DNA from: Volvox africanus
Taxonomy: Eukaryota; Chlorophyta; Chlorophyceae; Chlamydomonadales; Volvocaceae
Length of the DNA: 64,000 bases
Direction of reading: 5' to 3'
NCBI GenBank assembly: GCA_030268105.1
Contig: BSDZ01000037.1
Span: 558,001-622,000, forward strand
Shown: in pieces, positions 33,883-45,144 of the stretch
Numbering within the stretch: the first letter of the stretch is position 1
Layout: the number at the start of each line of letters is the position of its first letter
The notes under the pieces: generated by a model
What the model was told of the DNA's origin: nothing
The model's database searches: none
The model's input: the letters and a program-made list of their open reading frames with translations, nothing else
Made by a program: the position numbers and the translations under genes

Positions 33883-36800
33883 ATGAAACACGAAGTTATA
33901 AGTTATTCAGGCTTTCACGCTCCCGTATCGCGTAAAATGAGGGATGCTCACCCGATTTCCGTTGATGACATTCTTTCTACACAGCTTGGTTGGCGCGGCT
34001 TTGGACCAGCCCAAGCTCTGGCCATGCTGATTGGAGGTTTCGTATATATGACCTCGTCACTTCTGATGTTCCAGATGGCATTCACCTACTCTGACCCGCT
34101 TGCCGTGTCCAACGTGCCTGCGTGGCACTGCACCGATGCTTCTGATTCGGCGTGTGTCACCCTGTTGGACCAACAGCTCAAAGCCCACGGGTATCAGCCG
34201 TCCATCGGTGGAGGGGTCGTTACGCCCGCCAGCACGACGGCGGGCCGCCGGCGCCTGGACAGTACGCCCAATCCAGGCCCCCACAGAGGCGCCTTCCAGC
34301 AGCATATGCCGCGTAACTTCTGTGACCTGAAGCCATCGCAATACGCGTGGAATGACCCATGGCTGTCCCTCAGCAGCGAATACAACCTGGTGTGCGACCA
34401 GGCGTGGAAGGTGCGTGACCCGCGCCCATGGGCTGCATCGGGGCTGCTGCAACAGGGTTATCGCCGTCGCAGGCTACTGCCGGTGCTCCTCGTGCGTTTT
34501 TTCATCACCGCTGCTAATGTTAACGCTGTCACTTCTGCCTGCTGTCTAAAGGCGAGCCTGCTGGATACACTCTTCTTCGCGGGCTTCATGTTGGGCAATG
34601 GTGTCTTTGGCTGCGTGGCCGACCGCCACGGCCGGCGGGCCACATTGGCAGCCTGTGCTGCCGCAACGGCAATCGTTACGGCATTATCAGCGTCAACGAT
34701 GGTTCCGCCGGGGCCCGGATCCCGGGCTGCGGCAGCCGCCGGGACTGCTGCTGCTGGTGCAGCTCAATCTAGAGCCAGTGGCAGCGTTGGCGGTGGTGGC
34801 TATTGGCTGCATCTGGTGCTCCGTTGCGCGTCGGGGGCGCTATGTGCGGGTCAGGCTCTGGGGGGATACGTGTTGGCGACGGAAATGGTGGGCCCAACAT
34901 GGCGTGGAGCGGCAGGTGGGGCACAGCGGGGTAGCGAGATGCCATGTCGGGCAGGGGACAGCGCGTGAGCGAGGGTGGAGGAGCACAAAGCATCTGACTT
35001 GGCGCAGATGAGGACGTGAGCCTGCATTGCGAGCCGGTGCGGTGCTATGCCCACGGGGCCAGCCCCAGCCGGGGGGCGCTGGAAAGTCCCTGCCCAGAAT
35101 TAAGAGGGTGGGCGCGAATCACACAGGATTTTCCGAGTGTTACCACGGATGATACTTTATCCCGGTCGAACATGAAACATGAACGGTCAGCAGATTGCGA
35201 GGAAGGTGGGCATCCACCCTAACGCTGCCACAGACAATAACCCAAGTAAGTGCACCGGACTGTCACATGCACAGTAACGACATCAAATCGTTGGAATACC
35301 TGTGAGCTCGGGCTGAAGGCTGAGTTATCTTCATCGACTAGCATCCATCTTCACCTTCTCATGATGGGCCCTTACGAGGTTCGGAATCCTAGTCTGTCTT
35401 GGGTTCATCTTTAACTTTAAATAATCCTCCCGGTGCACCACCTGGACAGACACTACCATGATCACATGCATGGCCTTCCGGACGTCCCCCGTGATGCTAT
35501 ACCTGCAATACTGGTAACCCATCTTTGGGATCCAGGGTTGCTGACGCAGTCGTTCTTCATCTTTGGAGAGTTTCTGCTAGTGGCGCTATCGTTAGCGTTT
35601 CCCCGCTGGAGGAGACTCACGCTGTCGATCTCGGTGTTCTGCGCTAGCGCGCTGCTCCTAGTGCCCCTGGTGCCTGAGTCACCCAGATGGCTGCTACTAC
35701 ACGCTAAGCCGGACAAGGTAAGAGCCTGAAAGAGAAATACGGGAATCGGTACTTGGTGTTGACGGCATCCATCATCACATGGGCCTTGCACGTTTTGAGG
35801 AAATAGGACGACTTCAGTTTAAATTGCATACCTAGCCATCCGAGCTTCCCCAGGCACCGCTGCATTCGTTCTACACGTCTGCTCATCATGCCAAAAAGAT
35901 CTTCATTTTTCGAAAGTTGTCTTTTGGAAGGCTCGCGCCGCGCTGCTGTGGGTGGCACGGACGAACCGCGTGCGACCGACACCCCTCCTGGAGTGCACAA
36001 GTGGCGGCGAGGTTTACCTCCTGCAACGTGGCGCCAGCAGCCGCAGCCGTGACGGCGGCCGCATCGGGGATAACACTGCCGCCGCAGCCAATCCGCAATC
36101 ACCGGCAGACCGCGAGGCAATGCTGATGGCTTCGCCGGCTCAGGCGCCGCCAGCAGATGAATACGACAGCGTGAACGAAGGAGAAGAGGAGATGCAGCCG
36201 CTGATCTCTGGCCACGGTGCCACTGCCGCCGGCAGCAGCAACGCTACCGGACTCCGTACTGCGCTAGCACACCCCGTAACCCGTCGCCTGCTTTTGTCGT
36301 CTTGTTTCGTACTTTTTTCGCTATCGGTGTCGTACTACGGTGTGACGTTGGCTCTCGGGTCGCTGGTGGCGGGTTCCCTGCACCTCAACTTCTTCTTGAC
36401 GGCGGCGGCAGAGCTGCCGGGCTATCTGGTCCTTGCAGCCACGACGGACCGCATTGGTCGACGGACTGCCATTAGCTGCGGCACGGCACTGGCAGGCTTG
36501 GCATGTCTGGCGTGTGCCCTTACCTCGGGAGGCGCTATGCAGGTAAGCATGTGAGGGGTGATCAAGGGGACAAGTGTCTAGAGGGTCTAGAGGGTTTCGT
36601 TACCGACCTAGAACTCTTGTCAACACCTACAGAGCTCAGTAATGATAAGGTTTTCTGTTTAAGAAGGCGGTCTTTCTCATTTGTGTGCGATGCGGCGTTA
36701 CCCTTGCTAGATGTTCCCGAGTTTCGCTTCTTTTCACTTGCATAACTTAAATCCTCCCTTGGATCTGTGGCTTTTGTGTTCATCCACATCCATTGATTCG

Positions 36801-38092
36801 CCAATTTCTTAAGTAATGGAAACCGAATACACCAAGTACGCCGTATCTCACGAAGCCAAGCCCGATGAAACTGCAAACCTATGAACCCCTTTTTCCAGGT
36901 GGCGTTGGCGATGGTGGGCAAGTTGGGCTCTTCCGGAGCCTGGGCGGTTGGACTCACATTTGCAGCGGAGCTGTTTCCCACCTCTCTCAGATCGGGTGCC
37001 CTTAGCGTGGCAAGCCAGGTGAGTTTCCTTTTCGCGGAGATGCGTAATAACGATTTGGAACGTCCGAATATAACGAAGAAATGCATCTGACGTGCGCAGA
37101 ATCGGCCTGGCGGCGTGTGGGAGCCTGAGCAGGCGGTCCTTGAGGGTTGCCAGGGCTGTAGTTGCTTAGTTGACAGTCGCCGTGTTCGGAACACGTCCAG
37201 GAAATGGGAATACAAATCTCGCCAGCTGTCATTTAAAGACGCCAAAATGTAACTGACTTGACTTTAAAACGGAAATAGTTTTCACTTTCTCGCTCTTATC
37301 GTGGCACCTAAATAGCAAAGGCAGCTATGTACGCGTTGTTGGTGAGGCATTTATTATGTGGCTTACTGGGCCCCAGGCCGGTGTTATGGTCCAGGGTTAA
37401 ATTTGGAGCCGTCTAGGGCTGCCGTCTTTGCGCGCTCCGGCATCCCTTAACTAACTCCTCTTTACGCCACACCCTCACTCTTCACGGGCAACCTATGCAG
37501 TCCGGGGATTTGGGTGGGCTGGTGGCCCCGATTCTGCTATTGCTAAGGCCCCCTGGTCACTTCGAGCGGCTGCCTTTCGCCGTGATGGGCCTGATGTCGT
37601 TGACGTCCATGGCATTGTTGGCAAAGGTAAGAGGGAACTGACTAGGGACTTGGACAACCAAAAATTCAACGTTTTAGGATGGAGTTACGGTTGCCCCGCT
37701 GCGGTGCTGTGCGTGGCACGCAAGTCGCCATGAAAGAGAGAGCTACAGTACTCGTTCTGGGTGTGCGGTCTCATTCAGTCCTGAACCGGTTTCACACATG
37801 TATGGCTAACATCATACGTGTCCCTGTCCGCGTTCCGTAGCTTCCGGAGACCAGGGGAATGCCTCAGCTGGAGACATTCGAGGAGCTCTTGGAGTGGCTA
37901 CGCCGCAACGATGGTGGCACGATGGTGGCCACGGGGCCAGTTACAGAGATGTCGCGTCAAGGACCGGACGCTGAAAGGAATTGTGCAGTTGCGGGTGGCG
38001 GCAGTGGCGGTTCTTTCAAGGCCGGAGTTCGCGGCACCGTCGCTGGTGCCACGGATATCAAGGGACTGCTCTGGTTCCACCAAGAGCAGTAG
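33883..38092 (+). CDS. SLC22-like major facilitator transporter (organic ion type), 7 exons
   Basis: Membrane transporter of the major facilitator superfamily. Exons consistent in phase: 33883-34410, 34552-34915, 35536-35717, 35931-36542, 36899-37018, 37501-37626, 37841-38092 (727 residues). A first membrane segment (about residues 40-65) is followed by a long Cys-containing outer loop ending in EYNLVCD, typical of SLC22. Then come the cytoplasmic motif DRHGRR (200-205), PESPRWL (344-350), the second-half repeat DRIGRR (531-536) and the post-TM12 motif LPETRG (645-650). It is longer than usual (about 550) because of Ala/Gly-rich insertions near residues 240-265 and 395-450 and a long C-terminal tail. 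Substrate cannot be inferred beyond organic cations, anions or carnitine-like compounds. An in-frame stop precedes the ATG at 33853-33855. TGTAA motifs lie downstream (38691 and 38796). Confidence 0.85.
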
Positions 38093-40206
38093 CGGGGTGC
38101 TCACTTGCATGAAGCAAACCCAGAGACGGAGTAGGGGTCTGCCTGTGGTCGATAGAGACGAACGCTCTCTGAGGTCCCATGACTCGCAGCCTCTGCTTAG
38201 CCACACCCAGAGGTAAGTGAACGGGAATTAAGCTGCTACTGCTGCAACGAAGGCTGCTGCAGCTGGGGGAGATGAAGTACGAGTCCGTGCTTGCTGACGT
38301 TTCACCCCTGGATTCCGCCTTAACATCAGCACCCAAGGAAGGCAGCGCCCCGTAATGCATATATGTTCAGCCGTTTCATGGGCAAGATACTCAAGAAGCA
38401 GAGTGTTTCTTTCAGGCCTCGTCCTCGACCAACATGCAGCCAAGACCTTTGTGCATCGTTTTCAGTAATACCAATGGACCGGCCTTAAGGGTGAACGTGG
38501 CGCAGAAAAAATAGCTACATCCCAACCATGGCGGTTTGGTGGTCGTGCCATTTCCGGCGTGCGTGAGTTTGAGAACGGGGCGCTTTGCAGCCGCGTGGGT
38601 CTAAGTACGGTAGTGTTATGCAGGACGCAAACTATCGCGCCTCACACAGGGACCTGTGCTTCGGGTCTGAATGCCCCGAGGCCCGGTTTGTGTAACCCGA
38701 CGCCATGAGACGCACTTTCATGGACGTATGTGCGGCACATTTTGCGAATTTCCATATCCGGAGAGAGATCATTTCCATGTCGCCACAGCTGCTGTTGTAA
38801 TCCTGAGGAGACAGATGACTGGGATGGCGCAACTCCTCCATCAGTGTTTTAGTGAGTCTTTGCGATGCAGAACCGTCGCCTTGCTGAGCAGAGGGTGACT
38901 TCAACACTGGATTAGGTCTTAAAGTATGGAAACCAACGTATCCAGCTAGGTGTCCTGAGCGCTGGATCTAGCCGCAGGAAAACGCAGGGGCTGGGCTAGA
39001 GAGGACCTCCTGCATGCCAGCAGGAATCACCTGAATGAACGGCTTCCGAACGGAATATTGAGACCTAGGGTACCTTCGTTCACGACGTGCGGGGCCCTGT
39101 TGTTGGGATAGGACTGTGCGTGGGATAGGACTGTGCCGAGGGTAATCATAGAGGTGGAAGGCAGCAGAGAGCGCGAGATCATGAGATTACGGCTTGAATG
39201 TTACAATTTTTATAAATTAGATGTAGGTTGCGTTCTGCGAATGTCTTGCTCCCGCTGCATGGGTGATGGGATACTTCAATTTTGCGACGTGCGATGCTTA
39301 TTGCGTTAGGATCTGGATTTCCCCATGGCTGCGGATTTAGTGTATAAGCATTTGGCCCTTGTAGATTTCGTTTATACCTGGTATCCATGCCAGTATTGCA
39401 ACAAATTTGGCCGCAATTTTATGGTGTCTTCGATCGCACCGTTCCACATTGCAACGCGGATCTTAACCACCATGTCATGCCGTTTCTCACATTTAAGGAC
39501 CATAATGCAATTCAAGTACGCTGGAAAAGCGGGACACACACCGACATAGATAGTCTGTTACACTGGAGTGCACCAAATCTCAAAACTCCGCTCGCCAATG
39601 AAGACCAAGATGCCTCGTGGAACTCATGGGCGACCGGCCCGGTCCCGACTAATGGCGCTACAGACGCATCACCGAGATACACTGAGATACACACCACTTC
39701 CCCTCTACAATCTCACGATTTTCAGGGCTATCCTGCCGTTTACACCTTGATGTGAACAGGCAAACATTTTGTACGGCACCTTAACGTGAAGATGTGACAA
39801 TGGCTTTCCTTCCTGCGAATCCACCTCCAATTGCTACGCCTCTAGTTACATTTGCAAGGCAAAACACAATTTTCTGCCACAAAGAATCTGTGGCCGCGCA
39901 TTTTTGCCTCTCGTTAAAGATGTGGAACAAGATGTTCCCATACGCCTGCAGGTCCACCTCTCAGCCGAACCGCATGGCATAGTACACGCATGATTGTCGC
40001 TTTTCTGCAGTGACAGCCAGTTTGCTGAGCAGACGAAAGCTTGAAGCCCCGACCCTGCCTTCAGTATGTTGGACTGCACGACCCGCTTGCCAACGCACCA
40101 GATACAGAACCCCTTGCGCGCTATTAATTCAGTATTAGGTGAGCCATTGGCCAACCAGGAAGAAACACCGTTCATGGCGGAAGTAGCAATGGTGCTGGGG
40201 TACAGA
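38093..40206. other. Convergent intergenic region
   Basis: 3' flanks of the transporter (+) and the coiled-coil gene (-). Candidate poly(A) motifs are TGTAA at 38691-38695 and 38796-38800 (+) and at 39846-39850 on the minus strand (TTACA on plus). A 122-codon plus-strand frame at 39387-39755 has no recognisable features and no splice partners; I do not call it a gene. Confidence 0.5.
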
Positions 40207-43200
40207 TCATACCTTCCGCCGATTCTTTTTGCCGGCAGTTTTGAAGCCGTCCTGCTCGGACGTCCCCGTGGACGTTGAAGGCCCTTTAAAAGCCTCCGCT
40301 GGCGTAGGCAACGAGTTATCGGCAGCCACGGCGGCCACGGGCGGCTCTACTTTTGCCCACTGTCGTGGCGGTGGCCCGGCTGGAACGGGCCGAGACGGTG
40401 CGGCCGTGACCGGAACTGGCGTGGGAGCAGCTGCAGGAGCTTTGTTGGCTCCGGGTGAGGTGGCGTGGGGAGGAGCTGGCGCACGCGGGCCTGGGGCTGT
40501 CGCGGGGACGGGGCTCGGTGCCGCCACGACGGGGCCTGAGACCGGCGCAATGGGAGCGCCGGCTAAAGGAGCATATCCTGGCGATGCAGCGCCGGCAGTC
40601 GCGGGTGCCGGCACACCAGCGGTCCCAGCTGCTTCTGGAGCTAATGACACTGGCCCGTTGGCGGCGCCCAGAACAACGTTGTATTGCTGCTGAATCTGCA
40701 ATAACGATCAAACCGTATTTCCAGTCTCATGGGTCAAGCGAGCATCAAAGAGAGCGGCTTCCGTATGCAGCCACGCGGCTTTCCTGCCCATCGCTGCAAT
40801 GTTCCAACACGCTATCTTGGGAGGAGCTTGATCCCCAAACTGCAGGAGTTCTGTACGCATTGCCTCCTCATGCAGGTGCATGGTCCTAAGTTCAGGACTG
40901 TAATGCGCCCTTCTAATTGGTGCCGCATTATGTTTCCTCCCTGAGCCCCCCTGAGCTGTACCTGCGCTGCAAGGGCTTCCGCATTACGAAGATGGGCGGC
41001 CACCACAGCCGCCTTCTCCGGGTTGAATCGTACCATCGCGTCGTAGCGCTTATGCGCGTCCGTGCGGGCCTGAGGGCCGTTTGAAATGAACAAAACCTTC
41101 ATACCGCTGGCTGTTATCTTGCGCGACTCAAAATCCAGAAACCTCGGGCACACCTACCTGCGTGGCAGCGACCACCATCTCCTCCGCCAGACGCATCGTC
41201 TCTGCCATCATCTTCTCCGCTTCCTCTGAATATATCCTGAACAGGGATGCATAGAAATTGTGAGGAAGCTGGACAGTCGCCCCGTACAAAACACGCATAG
41301 CATTAGTTATCGTTACCCATTTGTCCATGATGATTCTTTACTTCTACAGCCCACATAGGTATGCCAATATATACCCCAGTAAATGAAAAGGGTTGCGATG
41401 CCAGCACACGACCCTACGCCAATGAACAGTTTATACAGACGGAGCATGGAGATCACGCCCTCACCACCAAAACCTAATCGCCGTCAGTGAGGTGGGCTTC
41501 GTTTCGACGATATTACCTAGCATTGTGATGCTGGATAAGGCAAGTTCAAGCTGATCATGAACCAACGTGCTGAATGTGTGCCCGCCCTTCCGCCCTCTTC
41601 ATATCCTCACGCACTTGCTCTGCTCCCGAATCTTGTCCGCCACTACACCCAGCTGCGTGAGCTTGGATGCCTGTGCAAGGCGCTGCCGGAAGAAGGCTAG
41701 CTTGGCAGGCACCTCGCCCAGGGCGCCCAGCGCCATGCTCATCAGGTGCTCTGCCGCAGCGACATACTCAACAGGGCAGTTGACCTGGGGTGCAGTAAAA
41801 ATGAAAGGACATAAACCCAAGGGGAATACCGACAGCTATCAGGGTGGTCCGACACGGGCCAACAATCAATGGCACGGCCAAAATGCCGAGGCAGGACTGT
41901 GATGACTACATCATCATGCACACGAATTCATTTGGGTTACAGCATCTCGACATTCAACACAATTATTTCATCCTCGTGAAGGACTCGTCAAATATAACCG
42001 AAAGACGACAACAGGATCATCTAAAGCTCGGAAGTAGCGATCGCCTCAAGAGCCCGGCTTCCCAGCATTCCTAAAACTTTGTCAGCAACCTGGTTTCGGA
42101 CAGGATCTCGCCTCAGTCTCACCTGGGCTGTTTGGACAGCCAGGATTTGGTCTGGGGAAGCGGCAGCCAAACGGCGTGGGTCCGCCAGGCCCACAAGTAC
42201 GTCCGCCAGCCCTAGCGCATCGCGGTAATGCGCCGGGGATAGTGCAGCAGGTCCGGCCTGTGCATCAGCAGCGGTACGGGCGAGAGGTGCTGGCGCCTTC
42301 GAATAACTTAGTCAAAGACCAACATCAATCCACCTCGTGCATAGCATGAGACTCGGCAAGGCTGCAAACATACCTGTGCCCGCCCGCCCTTGCTGCCTGC
42401 CCCATTCCCGTTCTCCCACACAGTCCGTTGCCTCGCCGCCAGCGCAGCACGCTTATCCTCAATCTCCGACGCTTGAGCATGCAGTGACTGGAGCTGCGCC
42501 TCAAGCGTCCGGATCTGGGTCGCCACCTGCAGCGCAAGGATGGAGCAAATCAGAGATGCCTGCGCTCGTGGCGGGATGACCTCTCATGCAGCTCAAACAG
42601 CTCGACACGTGCACACTGCAATGGAAGAAAGACAAATCAGCACCCAAGGAGCCTGCTGAGTTCAACGATTACGTAGGTTACCTGTTGCAATCCAAAGCAC
42701 ATCCCGCTAGGACCGGGTCAGGCCCCTGACACGAAGGTGCTGCAGCTCGGCCTGGTCTTGTCTTCTCAAGACAACCTAATCTTTATAAGTCAACGTTATA
42801 CCTAACCGCGCGGTTACTACAAACCTGCGCAGCATGCGTAGCAAGGATCTCCTCTTCGCGCTTGTAGCTTGCAATCTGGGCAGCGCGCGATGATGCGTCC
42901 ACACTTGCAGTACCTAGCGTCTTCGACTCAGCCTCCTGCCCCATCGCACAAAGACGTTCGAACCAGGCATTAGGCAACGGATTGAAAACACAGACACGAC
43001 ACCCGGTAACCCACAACGTTGACCATGTAAAAAACATGCATGACGATTCCATAAGCGATGACTTCTGCCAGCCACATGCCTGCAGAGGCAACGGGTCCTT
43101 GCAGCAAGGATTGTGTGGACCATCCGTTTGATCAATTGGGTTTGCAAGGGCTAGGGGCCTGTATCAGCCTAAGCATGTCCACGTCTGGTTGCCAAAGGTG

Positions 43201-44828
43201 CTCAAACAACTGCCCCCCGGGCCAACGACAAAAAATAACCAATGCCCTCTCCTGGGAAGCTGATCGCTGTTCCGGATGGTAGTTAGGATTTCTGGGGTCT
43301 ATCAGGTGCTCCCACCTTCAAATGTGCACCAATTACGGCCTTCAGTTCGTCAATGCTGCGTAAGCAGACGCCCAGCGCCCCGGAGGGCGGCTTGACAGCC
43401 GGAATAGCCTCCGGCTGCAGCAGGTCGAATTTCTCTTCGTAAAGCTTAACCAGCTGGCGAGCCGTGCTGGCCGTCTCCCTGCAGAAACCATATAATCCAA
43501 AGCACCAAACAACAATAGCCAAGCGGGACTGCGACTTCACGACATTTTTACACTGTACCATTCTGAGTTTTGGAACCTAGCCCTGACAGCGTGAACCTAA
43601 TAGCGCAACGGCCAGGTAAAAAAGGACCAAACACCCAGCTGGAAGCCACTGCATCTTTGCGGGTGACAAGCCCGGCAAAAAACCCAATACAGATTTCCTG
43701 ACGTCGCTTCCCCGTTGTTCCGGCACACAGGGGCCGGCCTTCCCCTCGACACTCTCAGGCACGGCAAACAAACCTTGTCATAACATTCTTGTTCGCTGCT
43801 CCAAGCCCTTGCAGGAGTGCCTGCTGGCGCGAAATCTCCTTGTCCAACGCCGAAACACGACTAAGCCAGGCTGCCACAGGATTTGCTGCCTCCACCTCCG
43901 CCTCGCCTTGTTCAGCGGCGGACTTGAGCGCCTGCACAAGGCTGTTCACTGCGCGCTGTGCTGCACCCAAGGTGTCCAGGGCGTCCTGAGAAAGAGAGTT
44001 TGAAAGCCGGAGTAATATGTTCGCCAGGGTGTAGCAGGCCCCGTTCTCGCTGGGCAGAAACGACGAAAACATTTGGGCCAAGATGCTCTCCTTGTCCGCG
44101 TGGAGCGGTGTGGAGATACAGCTCTCCGCGCAGATCTCCAAGGCTTTGCACCGCAGGATGACCTGATCAAAGTACAAAATGCGTACCCTTTACAGACAAG
44201 TCCCCTTAGCAATTCGAAGCGGCATCATCCTAGGAGATAGTATAGGGCCAGCGAAACGGAAGTAGCGTCCACATACCTGCTTGAAGCCCAGGTTGACTCC
44301 GTCAACATCCGCGTACTTCAATTTTGACGTCTTATCATTCGCCTGCAAATAGAAACGGTACACATCCGTTGGGTTGCCGAACCCATAAATAAGACAATGT
44401 CAGATATCCCAGAAGAATACCACTAGCTCTGGCAGTCGTCAATACTAGATGGTATGCGCTAAACAGTACATGTATGGTGATCAACCCTATTGCGTGTAAC
44501 GAAGTGGGATAGCACTAACAAACATTCACCGGGCACGTCGATAGAAACCCACCAGTCGCGTCCATTCCTTCCAGAGTTTCACTTTGTCACCCTGAGTCTT
44601 GGCCTCGCGCGCAGCGCGCTCAAAGATTGCGCATGCCTCGTTCACTCCGATAACCAGATCAATGCTGACCGGTGGCACCAAAACTGCTGATGGCGATGGA
44701 GTAGCAACAGGTGCAGGCACTGATTGCGTGGTATGTCCATTCGCGACTGGCTTCTTGTTTTTTTTCTTGCTGTTTAGCTGCTGTTCCGCTCCTGTCAGGA
44801 GCGTGAACGCATTGTTCATGGAAGCCAT
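40207..44828 (-). CDS. Unrecognised Ala-rich coiled-coil protein, 11 exons
   Basis: Exons in minus-strand order: 44828-44553, 44342-44277, 44162-43774, 43478-43316, 42935-42825, 42526-42374, 42296-42123, 41784-41611, 41268-41158, 41069-40962, 40695-40207. All join in phase with GT-AG borders and give 737 residues. The start MASMNNAFTLLTG is followed by a Lys-rich patch. The middle is helical, with Glu/Ala/Gln-rich heptad-like stretches (for example the exon at 42526-42374), so coiled coil is likely. The last exon is a Pro/Ala low-complexity region ending in a basic KKNRRKV tail. No enzymatic motif, signal peptide or membrane segment is seen. Function unknown. The start lies head to head with the SAND/Tudor-like gene, about 316 bases apart. 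Confidence 0.72.
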
Positions 44829-45144
44829 GATCTATCTTTCACAAATGGTACTTATTACATATATAAGGTGGAAGTAGGGGTATCCTGCAAGGGATGGAGG
44901 ACATGATTGCAGCCCGTTGCCGTAACTGCTGCCGTGCAACGCATGACAATGTTTTCAGTTAGCGTCCTGTACCCATGTGCGGCAGTTCGGTTACTTGCCT
45001 GCTATCATTAAATAGTGTATATACCGGCAAAACCACTTGTTCACATCAACAAACTAACTGAAGCAACGCGGGGTCTCACGCTCTCCCCCAAGCTGGTGTT
45101 GCATTTATTCATATAAAAATGGGAGATGTGCCGTCTTGAATAAT
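44829..45144. promoter_or_regulatory. Shared divergent promoter interval
   Basis: About 316 bases between the ATG of the minus-strand coiled-coil gene and the proposed ATG of the plus-strand SAND/Tudor-like gene. A TATATA-like run lies at about 44858-44865. The interval is short enough that both promoters must overlap; its role is inferred. Confidence 0.45.

Noticed and set aside
34411..34551. Reading straight through this segment of the transporter as coding
   Set aside because: It is open and a multiple of three, but has a good donor and acceptor, and the SLC22 pattern continues correctly only when it is removed.
42560..42612. Extra exon of the minus-strand coiled-coil gene reading VELFELHER
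   Set aside because: Its only donor leaves phase 2, which does not fit the following exon, whereas the flanking exons join directly in phase 0.
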